From Candidatus Competibacteraceae bacterium (lineage in GTDB: Bacteria; Pseudomonadota; Gammaproteobacteria; Competibacterales; Competibacteraceae), in NCBI GenBank assembly GCA_003989085.1, contig RXIV01000005.1, forward strand, positions 1-64,000: a stretch of DNA of 64,000 nt. Direction: 5' to 3'. Position 1 is the stretch's first letter. The number at the start of each line of letters is the position of its first letter. Below are positions 1-7,335 of the stretch, piece after piece. The position numbers and the translations under genes are program-made. The notes beneath the pieces are model-generated. The model ran no database searches and had not been told where the DNA came from. It saw nothing but the letters and a program-made list of their open reading frames with translations.

Positions 1-41
1 TTTCTTGGTGGACTCCCGGAACTGTCAAACTGCTACTGTCA

Positions 42-62
42 CCCCGGCAGAGCCGGGGGTTT
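42..62 (+). terminator. Candidate intrinsic terminator hairpin
   Basis: A 7-bp perfect stem (CCCCGGC / GCCGGGG) with an AGA loop is followed by GTTT. The short T-tract makes it weak. The gene it would terminate lies outside the window. Nothing else is recognisable in 1-162. Confidence 0.4.
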
Positions 63-164
63 ACCTAACGTAATTAAATGATTACATAATATGTATTTTA
101 CGTTTTATTTTGGTAAAAAATTCAAGATAATGCTTATTATCAGGATAATTAATACATCATTTTA

Positions 165-1004
165 GATGATGTAGTCACGAGAACGAAGGTATGAGAAAGT
201 TATAAGGCTCGAGAAGGAGACCCTATGAAGACCAATGTTCCGGCGCATCGCCGCCACGATCTATCGGATGAAATCTAGGGTTTGCTGGGGCCGCATTTAC
301 CTGGACGCCGGGGTGCGTGGGGCGGTGTTGCCGAAGACAACCGCCGATTTATCAATGCAGTGTTCTGGATTTTGAGAACGGGCGCACCGTGGCGCGACCT
401 ACCAGCGGACTATGGCGGGTGGAGCAACACGCACCGCCGTTTCATCCGTTGGCGCGACCAAGGAATTGGGGAGAAGTTGCTGGAAATCTTGATCGACGAA
501 CCGGATTACGCGTGGCTGATGATCGAGGCGAGCCACTGCAAGGTTCATCCGCATGCGGCAGGGGCACGCGGCGGCCATCAGGAGATGGACCGTACTCAAG
601 GGGGCTCAACACCAAAATCCATCTGGCCGTGAATCCGTCTGGTCTGCCGGTCCGAGTCCTTATTACAGAAGGTACCCGAGCGGATTGCACGCAGGCCAGC
701 CGCCTGATGGAGGGGATCGATGCCGATGACTTGATCGCCAACCAGGGGTACGACACGGATACGATCCTCGAACAGGCGGCGCAAGGCATGAACGCTGTTA
801 TCCCGCCAAAGAAAAATAGAAAAGCGCAAAGACCATACAACAAAGCACTCTACAAACTCCGTCATCGGGTTGAAAACACGTTCCTGATGCTCAAAAGAGG
901 GCGCGGCATCGCCACCCGCTACGCTAAAAACTCCGCCTCTTTCCTCGCCGCTGTCCATATCCGCTGCCTCACCCTTTGGCTCAATATCTCGTGACTACAG
1001 CATC
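165..1004 (+). mobile_element. IS5-family (IS427-like) insertion sequence
   Basis: The element is bounded by 18-bp inverted repeats that match at 17 of 18 positions: GATGATGTAGTCACGAGA at 165-182, and the complement of GATGCTGTAGTCACGAGA at 987-1004. A TA dinucleotide flanks both ends (163-164 and 1005-1006), which fits the short TA-type target duplication of the IS427 branch of IS5. The ~840-bp length and the IS5-type transposase inside agree. The right end lies inside the stop codon of the neighbouring cation exporter gene. Confidence 0.85.
225..994 (+). pseudogene. IS5-family transposase, interrupted by a nonsense codon and a frame change
   Basis: Translation from the ATG at 225, preceded by an AAGGAGA ribosome site at 214-220, gives a typical IS5/IS427 transposase. 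It has an N-terminal DUF4096-like segment (FWILRTGAPWRDLP), then the DDE catalytic half (GLNTKIHLAV, LIANQGYD, VENTFLMLKRGRGIATRYAK). A TAG at 276-278 sits where the family usually has Trp (DEI-stop-GLLGP). The reading frame must also shift by -1 at the AAGGGGGC run near 598-606 to join the two halves. Some IS427 elements use a programmed frameshift here, so the shift alone need not be a defect. The nonsense codon is, and the element is probably unable to make its own transposase. Confidence 0.85.
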
Positions 1005-1936
1005 TAGTCGTGTTTGGTATTAGCCTTGGATTCCTTGCCCCTTACCTTCAGCCAATACACTGTTCTGGTTTCCGGTTCGGGTTGCAAGGTTGCATGATCG
1101 ATGGCGAAGCGCTCGGCTAACAGGGCATGGCAAGCATTGAGCATTGTTTCCCACCGGCGTAGATCCAGCACCACCAAGTGGGCAGAAAGCATCACCTGCC
1201 CGGGGGCGACGCTCCAGATATGCAGATCATGCACTGAAGCCACGCCCGGTACGGTCGTCAGCGCCCGCCCTACCTCTTCCAGCGCAAGATTGAACGGCGT
1301 TCCCTCCATCAAGCCGTGCAAAGCCTCGCGCAACAGACGCAGGCTGGATGCCAGCACCAACCCGCCAATGCCGATGGAAAGCAAAGGATCAACTGGCGTC
1401 CAGCCGGTGAAGGCGATCACGAGGCCGGAGAACAGAGCAGCGACGGAACCCAGCAGATCACCCAGCACATGCAGCAGCGCTGCACGGGTATTGAGATTCC
1501 GTTCCCCTCGGCTCAGCAGCCACGCCACCAGCAGGTTAATCGCCAATCCGACCACAGCGGCCAGTGACACCGCTTCGCCGATCACCGGCTGCGGATCATA
1601 CAGGCGCTGGACAGCGGAAATAGCCAGCCACGCCACCAAAATAAGCAGACCCAGGCTGTTGACCAGCGCAGCTAAAAATTCCGCCCGACCAAAGCCGTAA
1701 CTATGTCGGGCCGAAGCTGGACGGCGGGCCAGCCAAGCCGCCGCCGCCGCCAGGGCCAATGCGGCGGCGTCATTGACCATGTGCCCAGCGTCAGCCACTA
1801 ACGCCAGCGATCCCGCCCACCAGCCCACGCCCGCTTCTACCCCAGCGTAGACCAGGGTTAGTGTGGTAGCTAGCCACAACGCACGGCCTGCGGTCTCACT
1901 GTGATGGCGATGGGAGTGATCGGGATGGGAATGCAT
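1004..1936 (-). CDS. CDF-family divalent cation exporter (CzcD/ZitB type)
   Basis: This 310-residue protein has the six-helix cation diffusion facilitator fold and should export Zn/Co/Cd-type ions to the periplasm by proton antiport. The N-terminus is His-rich (six His in the first 12 residues). Two HxxxD metal-site motifs are visible, H52-D56 in helix 2 and H156-D160 in helix 5. A cytoplasmic C-terminal domain follows residue ~205. It is the last gene of the arsenic/metal operon, 18 bp after the thioredoxin-like gene. Its stop codon is formed by the IS5 junction: TAG now, and TAA in the reconstructed uninterrupted sequence, so the protein is intact. The exact metal cannot be read from sequence. 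Confidence 0.92.
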   Translation of the reverse strand: MHSHPDHSHRHHSETAGRALWLATTLTLVYAGVEAGVGWWAGSLALVADAGHMVNDAAALALAAAAAWLARRPASARHSYGFGRAEFLAALVNSLGLLILVAWLAISAVQRLYDPQPVIGEAVSLAAVVGLAINLLVAWLLSRGERNLNTRAALLHVLGDLLGSVAALFSGLVIAFTGWTPVDPLLSIGIGGLVLASSLRLLREALHGLMEGTPFNLALEEVGRALTTVPGVASVHDLHIWSVAPGQVMLSAHLVVLDLRRWETMLNACHALLAERFAIDHATLQPEPETRTVYWLKVRGKESKANTKHD

Positions 1937-1954
1937 AGCGGGCAGGATATGTGC

Positions 1955-2191
1955 TCAGGCGCTCAACAATTTCTTGATCTCTTCCACCGAGAGCACCTTG
2001 CCTGTACTTTTCACGTCGCCGTTCACCGCCAACGCCGGCGTGCTCATGACCCCAGCGTCGATAATGGCGTTCATATCAGTCACTTTCTCCAGTTCATAGT
2101 CCAGACCCAACGCTTGCGCAGCGGCTTCTGTATGCTGGGCAAGCGTCTTGCATTTCGCGCAACCGCTGCCGAGAACCTGAAACTTCATCAT
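1955..2191 (-). CDS. Thioredoxin-like small redox protein (CxxC)
   Basis: A 78-residue protein with a glutaredoxin/thioredoxin-like fold. The redox motif C11-A-K-C14 follows the first strand (GSGCAKC) and a cis-Pro loop (STPALAV) lies near residue 51. It matches the redox-active disulfide protein 2 family, often next to permeases of the kind encoded upstream. I start it at the ATG at 2191 because GAGGAG sits 8 bp before it; a GTG at 2200 is less well placed. It lies between the permease and CDF genes in one operon. A role in delivering or reducing metal or arsenic species to the permease is inference. Confidence 0.85.
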   Translation of the reverse strand: MMKFQVLGSGCAKCKTLAQHTEAAAQALGLDYELEKVTDMNAIIDAGVMSTPALAVNGDVKSTGKVLSVEEIKKLLSA

Positions 2192-2207
2192 GATTTTCAC
2201 TCCTCAT

Positions 2208-3578
2208 TTAAGAATAGAACGCGCCAAACACCATGCCAGAGAGAGTCGCCATAACCACCACCAGCGCACAATAAACCACGGTTTTTTGTGTACCAAGAAT
2301 GCTGCGAATCACCAGCATATTTGGCAAGGACAGCGCCGGCCCCGCCAGCAGCAGGGCCAGCGCTGGCCCCTTGCCCATGCCCGCGCCAAGCAGGCCTTGC
2401 ACGATCGGTACTTCGGTCAGCGTGGCGAAGTACATGAATGCGCCGACCAGCGCCGATAAAAAATTGGCCGCTGGTGAATTGCCGCCGACCGCTGCGCTGA
2501 TCCATTCCGACGGGATGATGCCTTCGTGGCCAGGCCGGCCCAACAGGAACCCAGCCAGCAGTACGCCACCCAGCAGCAGCGGCAAGATCAACTTGGCGAA
2601 ACCCCAGGTCTGGCCTAGCCATTCTTCACCATCACCGGATTGCGTCGCGGCCACCAGGGTCAAACCGATCAGGCCGGCGCTGAACACCAGTTCGGGATGC
2701 TGCGGAATCAGCCCCGCCAGCACCGCAACGACCCCCATCGTCGCAGCCGGCGCTTGCCAACGCCAATGCCAGCGCCAGACCAGCAGCCCGGCCAGACCGA
2801 TGCCAGCCAGCGCGGTCAGCGGCCATTTCCAGGCAAAAATCGTGTGCCACACCGCGCTGTCCTCGGCGCTGGCTGGCGCCCAGTTGGCGAGCACCAGCAC
2901 CGCCACCTGCAAGGCAAAAAATGCGGCGGTGTCGCCCAACGGCCGGCCCTGATCAGCGCCTAACGTAAAACCCGGCTGATTCGCCGCCCGCCTCTGCTCC
3001 TCGCGGCGGTAAATCCAGTGCATGATCAGTCCAATTACCAACGCGAAACTCACTGCGCCCACCGCCCGCGCCACGCCCAGTTCCACACCGAGAATTTTGG
3101 CGGTCAGCACGATAGCCAGCACGTTGATCGCCGGGCCGGAATAGAGAAAGGCAATCGCCGGCCCCAGCCCGGCGCCACGCCGGTAAATACCGCCGAACAG
3201 CGGCAGCACTGTGCAGGAACACACCGCCAGAATCGAACCGGACACTGAAGCCACACTATAAGCGGCCACCTTGTGGGCGGCAGGGCCCAGATATTTCATC
3301 ACCGCGCCCTGGCTGATAAACACGGCGATGGCTCCGGCGATGAAGAAGGCGGGAACCAGGCAGAGCATCACATGCTCGCGGGCATACCAGTTCAGCAGCG
3401 CCAGTCCTTCCAAGACGGCGTTATCAAAGCGCGCCGCGCCCACCGGCATGAAAAACACCAGTAGAAACATGGTCACAATGCCAGCCAGCCATTTCAATTC
3501 GCTGGCGTTGTCTTGGGCAGTGGTGCGCAACTGCTTGAGCCAGCCAATCCGACCAAGGGATAACGAATTTGTCGTCAT
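2208..3578 (-). CDS. Membrane permease, DUF318/ArsP-like metal or organoarsenical efflux family
   Basis: A 456-residue polytopic membrane protein of the PF03773 permease family. It has the conserved Cys pair C120-S-C122 followed by TVLPLFGGIYRRGAGLGP in one helix, and a second GPALSLPNMLVIR motif near the C-terminus. The cytoplasmic loop around residues 190-215 is charged. Family members include ArsP (trivalent organoarsenical efflux) and uncharacterised heavy-metal exporters. Length and motifs fit the longer two-repeat form. The ATG has a GAGGAG 9 bp upstream. Its place between acr3 and the CxxC protein supports a resistance role; the substrate is not established. Confidence 0.85.
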   Translation of the reverse strand: MTTNSLSLGRIGWLKQLRTTAQDNASELKWLAGIVTMFLLVFFMPVGAARFDNAVLEGLALLNWYAREHVMLCLVPAFFIAGAIAVFISQGAVMKYLGPAAHKVAAYSVASVSGSILAVCSCTVLPLFGGIYRRGAGLGPAIAFLYSGPAINVLAIVLTAKILGVELGVARAVGAVSFALVIGLIMHWIYRREEQRRAANQPGFTLGADQGRPLGDTAAFFALQVAVLVLANWAPASAEDSAVWHTIFAWKWPLTALAGIGLAGLLVWRWHWRWQAPAATMGVVAVLAGLIPQHPELVFSAGLIGLTLVAATQSGDGEEWLGQTWGFAKLILPLLLGGVLLAGFLLGRPGHEGIIPSEWISAAVGGNSPAANFLSALVGAFMYFATLTEVPIVQGLLGAGMGKGPALALLLAGPALSLPNMLVIRSILGTQKTVVYCALVVVMATLSGMVFGAFYS

Positions 3579-3583
3579 GGATG

Positions 3584-4678
3584 TTAGCTCCTCAACGCTG
3601 GATTCAGCCCTGCCTCATACCAGCCTCGGCTGCGATTGATGATCCCTGCGACTACCAGCATCACCGGCACCTCAATCAACACGCCCACCACGGTCGCCAG
3701 CGCCGCGCCGGATTCAAAGCCGAACAGGGCGATGGCCGCTGCGACGGCCAGTTCAAAGAAATTGCTGGCCCCAATCAGCGCCGAGGGGCCGGCCACGCAG
3801 TGCGGCGACCCGACCTTGCGGTTCAGCCAGTACGCTAGCCCGGCGTTGAAAAAGACCTGAAACAGGATCGGAACCGCCAGCAACAAGATCACCAGCGGCT
3901 GCCTCACAATCTGCTCGCCCTGAAAGCCGAACAGCAGCACTAGGGTCGTCAATAATGCGATAAGCGACAGGGGGCCAAGGCGGTTAAATAAGCGTTCCAA
4001 TCCTGCCGCGCCTTGCATGCTCAGAACATAAAGACGGATCGTCTGGGCAATGATCAGCGGAATGACGATATAGAGCGCCACCGATAGCAACAGGGTTTGC
4101 CACGGTACGACAATCGAGGTCAATCCCAGCAATAGCCCGACTATTGGGCCGAAGGCGAACACCATGATCACATCGTTCAAGGCCACCTGACTCAAGGTGA
4201 AGTGCGGTTCGCCCTTGGTCAGGTTGCTCCACACAAACACCATCGCAGTACAGGGCGCGGCGGCCAGCAAAATCAGTCCGGCAATATAGGATTCAATTTG
4301 ATCCGCCGGCAGCAGCGGTGCAAAGAGTCCGCCGATGAACAGCCAACCCAACAGCGCCATTGAAAACGGCTTGATACCCCAGTTGATCAGCAGCGTAACG
4401 CCGATCCCACGCCGGTATTGACCGACTTCGCGCAGCGCGGCGAAATTGATTTTGACCAGCATTGGAATAATCATTAGCCAGATCAGCACCGCCACCGGCA
4501 GATTGACCTGGGCCATTTCCAGCCCGCCGATGGTCTGAAATACGCTCGGCAGAAAATGGCCGAAGAGAATGCCGACGACAATACACAGCGTCACCCACAG
4601 ACTCAGATAGCGCTCGAACAGACCCAATGGTGCGTCTTCCGTGGTTTTTGAAGCGGTGATTTCGCCGGCGGGGATCAT
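3584..4678 (-). CDS. acr3: Arsenite efflux transporter Acr3
   Basis: A 364-residue transporter of the ACR3/BART superfamily with ten predicted helices, exporting arsenite at the inner membrane. The conserved Cys of helix 4 is present (APCTAMVFVW, C143), as are the helix-9 segment with its essential Glu (VLIEVPVMLV) and the NDVIMVFAFGP motif. The gene overlaps the upstream arsR-arsC fusion by 4 bp (ATGA), so the two are translationally coupled. It is 5 bp from the permease gene. All hallmark residues are intact, so it is probably functional. Confidence 0.95.
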   Translation of the reverse strand: MIPAGEITASKTTEDAPLGLFERYLSLWVTLCIVVGILFGHFLPSVFQTIGGLEMAQVNLPVAVLIWLMIIPMLVKINFAALREVGQYRRGIGVTLLINWGIKPFSMALLGWLFIGGLFAPLLPADQIESYIAGLILLAAAPCTAMVFVWSNLTKGEPHFTLSQVALNDVIMVFAFGPIVGLLLGLTSIVVPWQTLLLSVALYIVIPLIIAQTIRLYVLSMQGAAGLERLFNRLGPLSLIALLTTLVLLFGFQGEQIVRQPLVILLLAVPILFQVFFNAGLAYWLNRKVGSPHCVAGPSALIGASNFFELAVAAAIALFGFESGAALATVVGVLIEVPVMLVVAGIINRSRGWYEAGLNPALRS

Positions 4679-5526
4679 CCCTTGGACTCCAGTGTGGTTT
4701 GCCCGATCTCGTCCAGCCGGGCTTTGAGCTTGATCTTGTCCAGCGACTGGATAGGCAGATCCATGAATATCTTGATGCGGTTTTCCAGCTCACGCAGCGC
4801 TTGGCGGAATGCCAACATCTTCTGCGCGTCGTCGCCTTCCACACTGGCTGGATCTGCCACGCCCCAATGCGCCGTCATCGGTCGCCCCGGCCAAATTGGG
4901 CAGATCTCACCGGCGGCGTTGTCGCAGACCGTAAACACGAAATCCAGCGGCGGCGCGTCCGGAGCTGCAAATTCATTCCAACTCTTGCTCCGTAGGCCAT
5001 CGGTAGCAATACCGTTTAATTTCAGTAGCTTGAGACTGAATGGATTGACTTTGCCAGTGGGAAAACTGCCGGCGCTGAACGCGCGAAACCGGCCTTGTCC
5101 CCAGTGATTCATGGTGGCTTCGGCCAGAATGCTGCGGGCCGAGTTGCCGGTGCAGAGAAACAGCACGTTGTAGCTTTTTTCCTGATTCATGGTGGCGGGC
5201 GCCTCAGTTAGACTTTGAAGAGGAACTTGGGTGATGGAATGGAAGACCGGCAGGTTGCAGCAGTGCTCGGTTAGATACGCCATTAAGGTCATGATCACGT
5301 CGCAGCGGGCTTGATAGATCAACAACCGACTCTCACGGCGGCAATCAAGCAAACCTGCCTGCTGCAAGGTTTTCAAATGAAACGATAGCGTCGCCGGCGG
5401 CAGGCCGAAGCGTTCGCCGATCTGGCCGGCAGGTTGCGGGCCGCTCTGGGCCAGATGGCGGAAAATAGCGAGTCGGGTTTCCTGCGCGAGCGCCCCGAGT
5501 ACAGTAATGGCGGTTGTGTTATCCAT
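4675..5526 (-). CDS. ArsR repressor fused to LMW-phosphatase-type arsenate reductase ArsC
   Basis: This single 283-residue chain joins two ars functions. Residues 1-~105 are an ArsR/SmtB winged helix (QIGERFGLPPATLSFHLKTL recognition region) with Cys at 62, 75, 89 and 90 as possible As(III) ligands. Residues ~118-283 are a low-molecular-weight phosphatase-fold arsenate reductase, with the P-loop CTGNSARS (C125) and the downstream VCDNAAGEICP redox Cys pair. The fusion would bind the operator, sense arsenite and reduce arsenate in one polypeptide. An internal Met at ~113 begins the ArsC part and could be a separate start. It is the first gene of the operon, overlapping acr3 by 4 bp. ArsR-ArsC fusions are known but not common. 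Confidence 0.93.
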   Translation of the reverse strand: MDNTTAITVLGALAQETRLAIFRHLAQSGPQPAGQIGERFGLPPATLSFHLKTLQQAGLLDCRRESRLLIYQARCDVIMTLMAYLTEHCCNLPVFHSITQVPLQSLTEAPATMNQEKSYNVLFLCTGNSARSILAEATMNHWGQGRFRAFSAGSFPTGKVNPFSLKLLKLNGIATDGLRSKSWNEFAAPDAPPLDFVFTVCDNAAGEICPIWPGRPMTAHWGVADPASVEGDDAQKMLAFRQALRELENRIKIFMDLPIQSLDKIKLKARLDEIGQTTLESKG

Positions 5527-5546
5527 ATTTCCAATAATATCGAAAT
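5527..5546 (-). promoter_or_regulatory. Candidate ArsR operator
   Basis: An imperfect inverted repeat, ATTTC-N10-GAAAT, abuts the ATG of the arsR-arsC gene in an AT-rich stretch. ArsR-family repressors bind AT-rich dyads of about this size over their own promoters. Position and symmetry are seen; function is inferred. Confidence 0.4.
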
Positions 5547-5848
5547 GATTGAGAATGCGCCAGCCTTTGGTTAGGGCTTTTGCCTCATTAAGAAGATTTT
5601 CCGCGAAAGACTTAGCCCTTCAGGGTTCAGCCACCCTAGCGAACCGATTGGGAATGCCAAACCCTGATGTATGTCTTGACCACAGGGCAAACTCACCGCG
5701 CCGAATTCACTACCTTATTTCGGAATCTATTAGCGGAAAACTAATGAGAATCGCCCGCCGACGGTGGTGGATCAAGGCCGGAATCCGCCAGACAACGCCG
5801 GACAGGGCGCGGACGACAGTGGATGGTGAACAACGGCGCGGAGAAGGC

Positions 5849-6010
5849 CTACCGTCTGGGTGGCAGAGTCACCGTACCAGGAGGGCAGGGCGCTTTCTGC
5901 GTGAAAACAGTACCATCTGGTCTTTGGCATCTGTAAAGGGTGAAGGTTTGCCCGAACGCCGGCGCGGCCAGACTCAAGCTCAAGCCCAGAATCAAGATTA
6001 TGCGTTTCAT
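5849..6010 (-). CDS. Small secreted protein, DUF4124-like N-terminal segment
   Basis: A 53-residue protein. The ATG at 6010 has a GAGGAG about 9 bp upstream. Residues 1-20 form a clean signal peptide (MKRIILILGLSLSLAAPAFG). The mature part, beginning QTFTLYRCQRPDGTVFTQKA, recalls the start of DUF4124 domains (YRCxDxDGxxxYxxxPC), though it is much shorter than usual and ends in PPRR. It lies divergent to nothing obvious, alone between the ars operon and the hydrolase gene. Function unknown; it may be a naturally short or truncated member. A longer plus-strand frame (5549-6118) over the same DNA has no protein-like character. Confidence 0.6.
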   Translation of the reverse strand: MKRIILILGLSLSLAAPAFGQTFTLYRCQRPDGTVFTQKAPCPPGTVTLPPRR

Positions 6011-6175
6011 GGGGATTGCTCCTCGGCGGGGATGAATCGATCATCAGCCACTCGGCTGGTTCCCAGTCGGGTTGGCCCCGCCAGCATCGCCACACCAGCG
6101 ATGAAAATCAAGGCTTGATATGGATTTCAGTTTGCCGCGAGCGGCCCGATCCGACTGACCAAGTGAAGCAGGGGA

Positions 6176-6195
6176 AATCCGGGAACCCCCGGATT
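6176..6195 (-). terminator. Candidate hairpin downstream of the hydrolase gene
   Basis: A perfect 8-bp stem AATCCGGG / CCCGGATT with a 4-base loop lies ~55 bp beyond the stop of the minus-strand hydrolase gene. There is no clear T-tract, so it may be a short repeat rather than a true terminator. Apart from this hairpin, 6011-6249 shows nothing recognisable. Confidence 0.35.
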
Positions 6196-6249
6196 CCCGC
6201 CTTCAGGCTACAGAGTCTTCGTAGCGTCTCTCACAGTACCCATTGAGGC

Positions 6250-7206
6250 TCAGGGCGCAATAGAGGCCGGCTGATCCAGCCAATAATCCAACCCTTGGGC
6301 ATTGAGCTCAACATCCAGCTTCAGCACTGCGCGCCACTGGTCGGCGGGCAATCGCCAACCCTGTCGCACCGCTTCATCCGCCATCAGCGCCCACAGCCCG
6401 TCTAGGATCCGCGCCTCACGTTCTGGACCGCTATTCCGCTCGCGCTCCGCGATCCCGGTATGCGCGTCAATTAACCGGTGCAAATCGTCGCCCAGTCGTT
6501 GCCCATCCTGAACGCGGGAAAAGTGAGTCAGATACAGGGCGCTGGGCTGATAAGACAGAATGCGATCCACCGACTGGTGCATGACCGCTGGTTCGAACTG
6601 GGTCGGAGTCGTGGTGGGAATTACTGAAGGTCGGCCATCCACATCCAGCTCACGGAACGACAGGCCAAAAATGTCGCCGGTGAATAGACTGCCGCTACGG
6701 GTATCGAGCAGGCACAGGTGGTGACGGGCGTGACCGGGCGTATCGAGACAAACCAGGGTTCGGCCATTGAGATCGAAGCTGTAGCCCTCACCGGCAACGA
6801 TGATCCGCTCCTCAGCAATCGGCAACAGCTCACCATAGAGCTGATGGGCCTCCGCCGCGCCGTACACCGCCTGAACGGCGGCGAACAACTTGGTGGGATC
6901 GACCATGTGCCGCACGCCGCGTGGATGCACGATCAACCGGGCCTCCGGGAATGCCTGCATCATGGCACCGGCCCCACCGGCATGGTCCAGATGAATATGA
7001 GTCAGGAACACATAATCCACGGCGGCGGCGGATAGCCCGAGCAAGCGCAATGCCTCCAGGGTATACGGCAGGCAGGCATTGCTGGCGGTATCCACCACCG
7101 CCACCCGACCGTTTTCAACCAGCAGATGGATCGCAGCCAGTTGGGGCCGGATATACCCGGCGTCAAAAGCGTAAATGCCATCTTCGTAGCGCAACAGCTC
7201 AACCAT
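6250..7206 (-). CDS. Metallo-beta-lactamase-fold hydrolase
   Basis: A 318-residue soluble hydrolase with the MBL metal motif THIHLDHAGG (H70, H72, D74, H75), a later DTPGHARHH motif and a GDIFGLSF Asp ligand. This is the glyoxalase-II-like branch, which hydrolyses thioesters or esters with two metal ions; the substrate here is unknown. I start at the ATG at 7206 (MVELLRYEDG), which has GAGG ~10 bp upstream and matches the family's first strand. A TTG 60 bp further upstream would add an unlikely N-terminal tail. It appears monocistronic, separated by 130 bp from the PhoPQ-type gene. Confidence 0.88.
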   Translation of the reverse strand: MVELLRYEDGIYAFDAGYIRPQLAAIHLLVENGRVAVVDTASNACLPYTLEALRLLGLSAAAVDYVFLTHIHLDHAGGAGAMMQAFPEARLIVHPRGVRHMVDPTKLFAAVQAVYGAAEAHQLYGELLPIAEERIIVAGEGYSFDLNGRTLVCLDTPGHARHHLCLLDTRSGSLFTGDIFGLSFRELDVDGRPSVIPTTTPTQFEPAVMHQSVDRILSYQPSALYLTHFSRVQDGQRLGDDLHRLIDAHTGIAERERNSGPEREARILDGLWALMADEAVRQGWRLPADQWRAVLKLDVELNAQGLDYWLDQPASIAP

Positions 7207-7335
7207 TGGGAAAGCCTCACAGTAACAGGGGAAACTGGAGATGATAACGCCCACTAGCTGTTTCAAGGAGCGACAACGAAATGGCAGGCCAGGCTTTCAG
7301 GCGAACGCTTTCAAAACCCGGCCCACCCTCCATCT

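Noticed and set aside
5549..6118. 189-residue plus-strand open frame upstream of the ars operon
   Set aside because: The translation is Arg/Ser-rich with no domain or ribosome site, and the small secreted gene on the other strand explains the region better.
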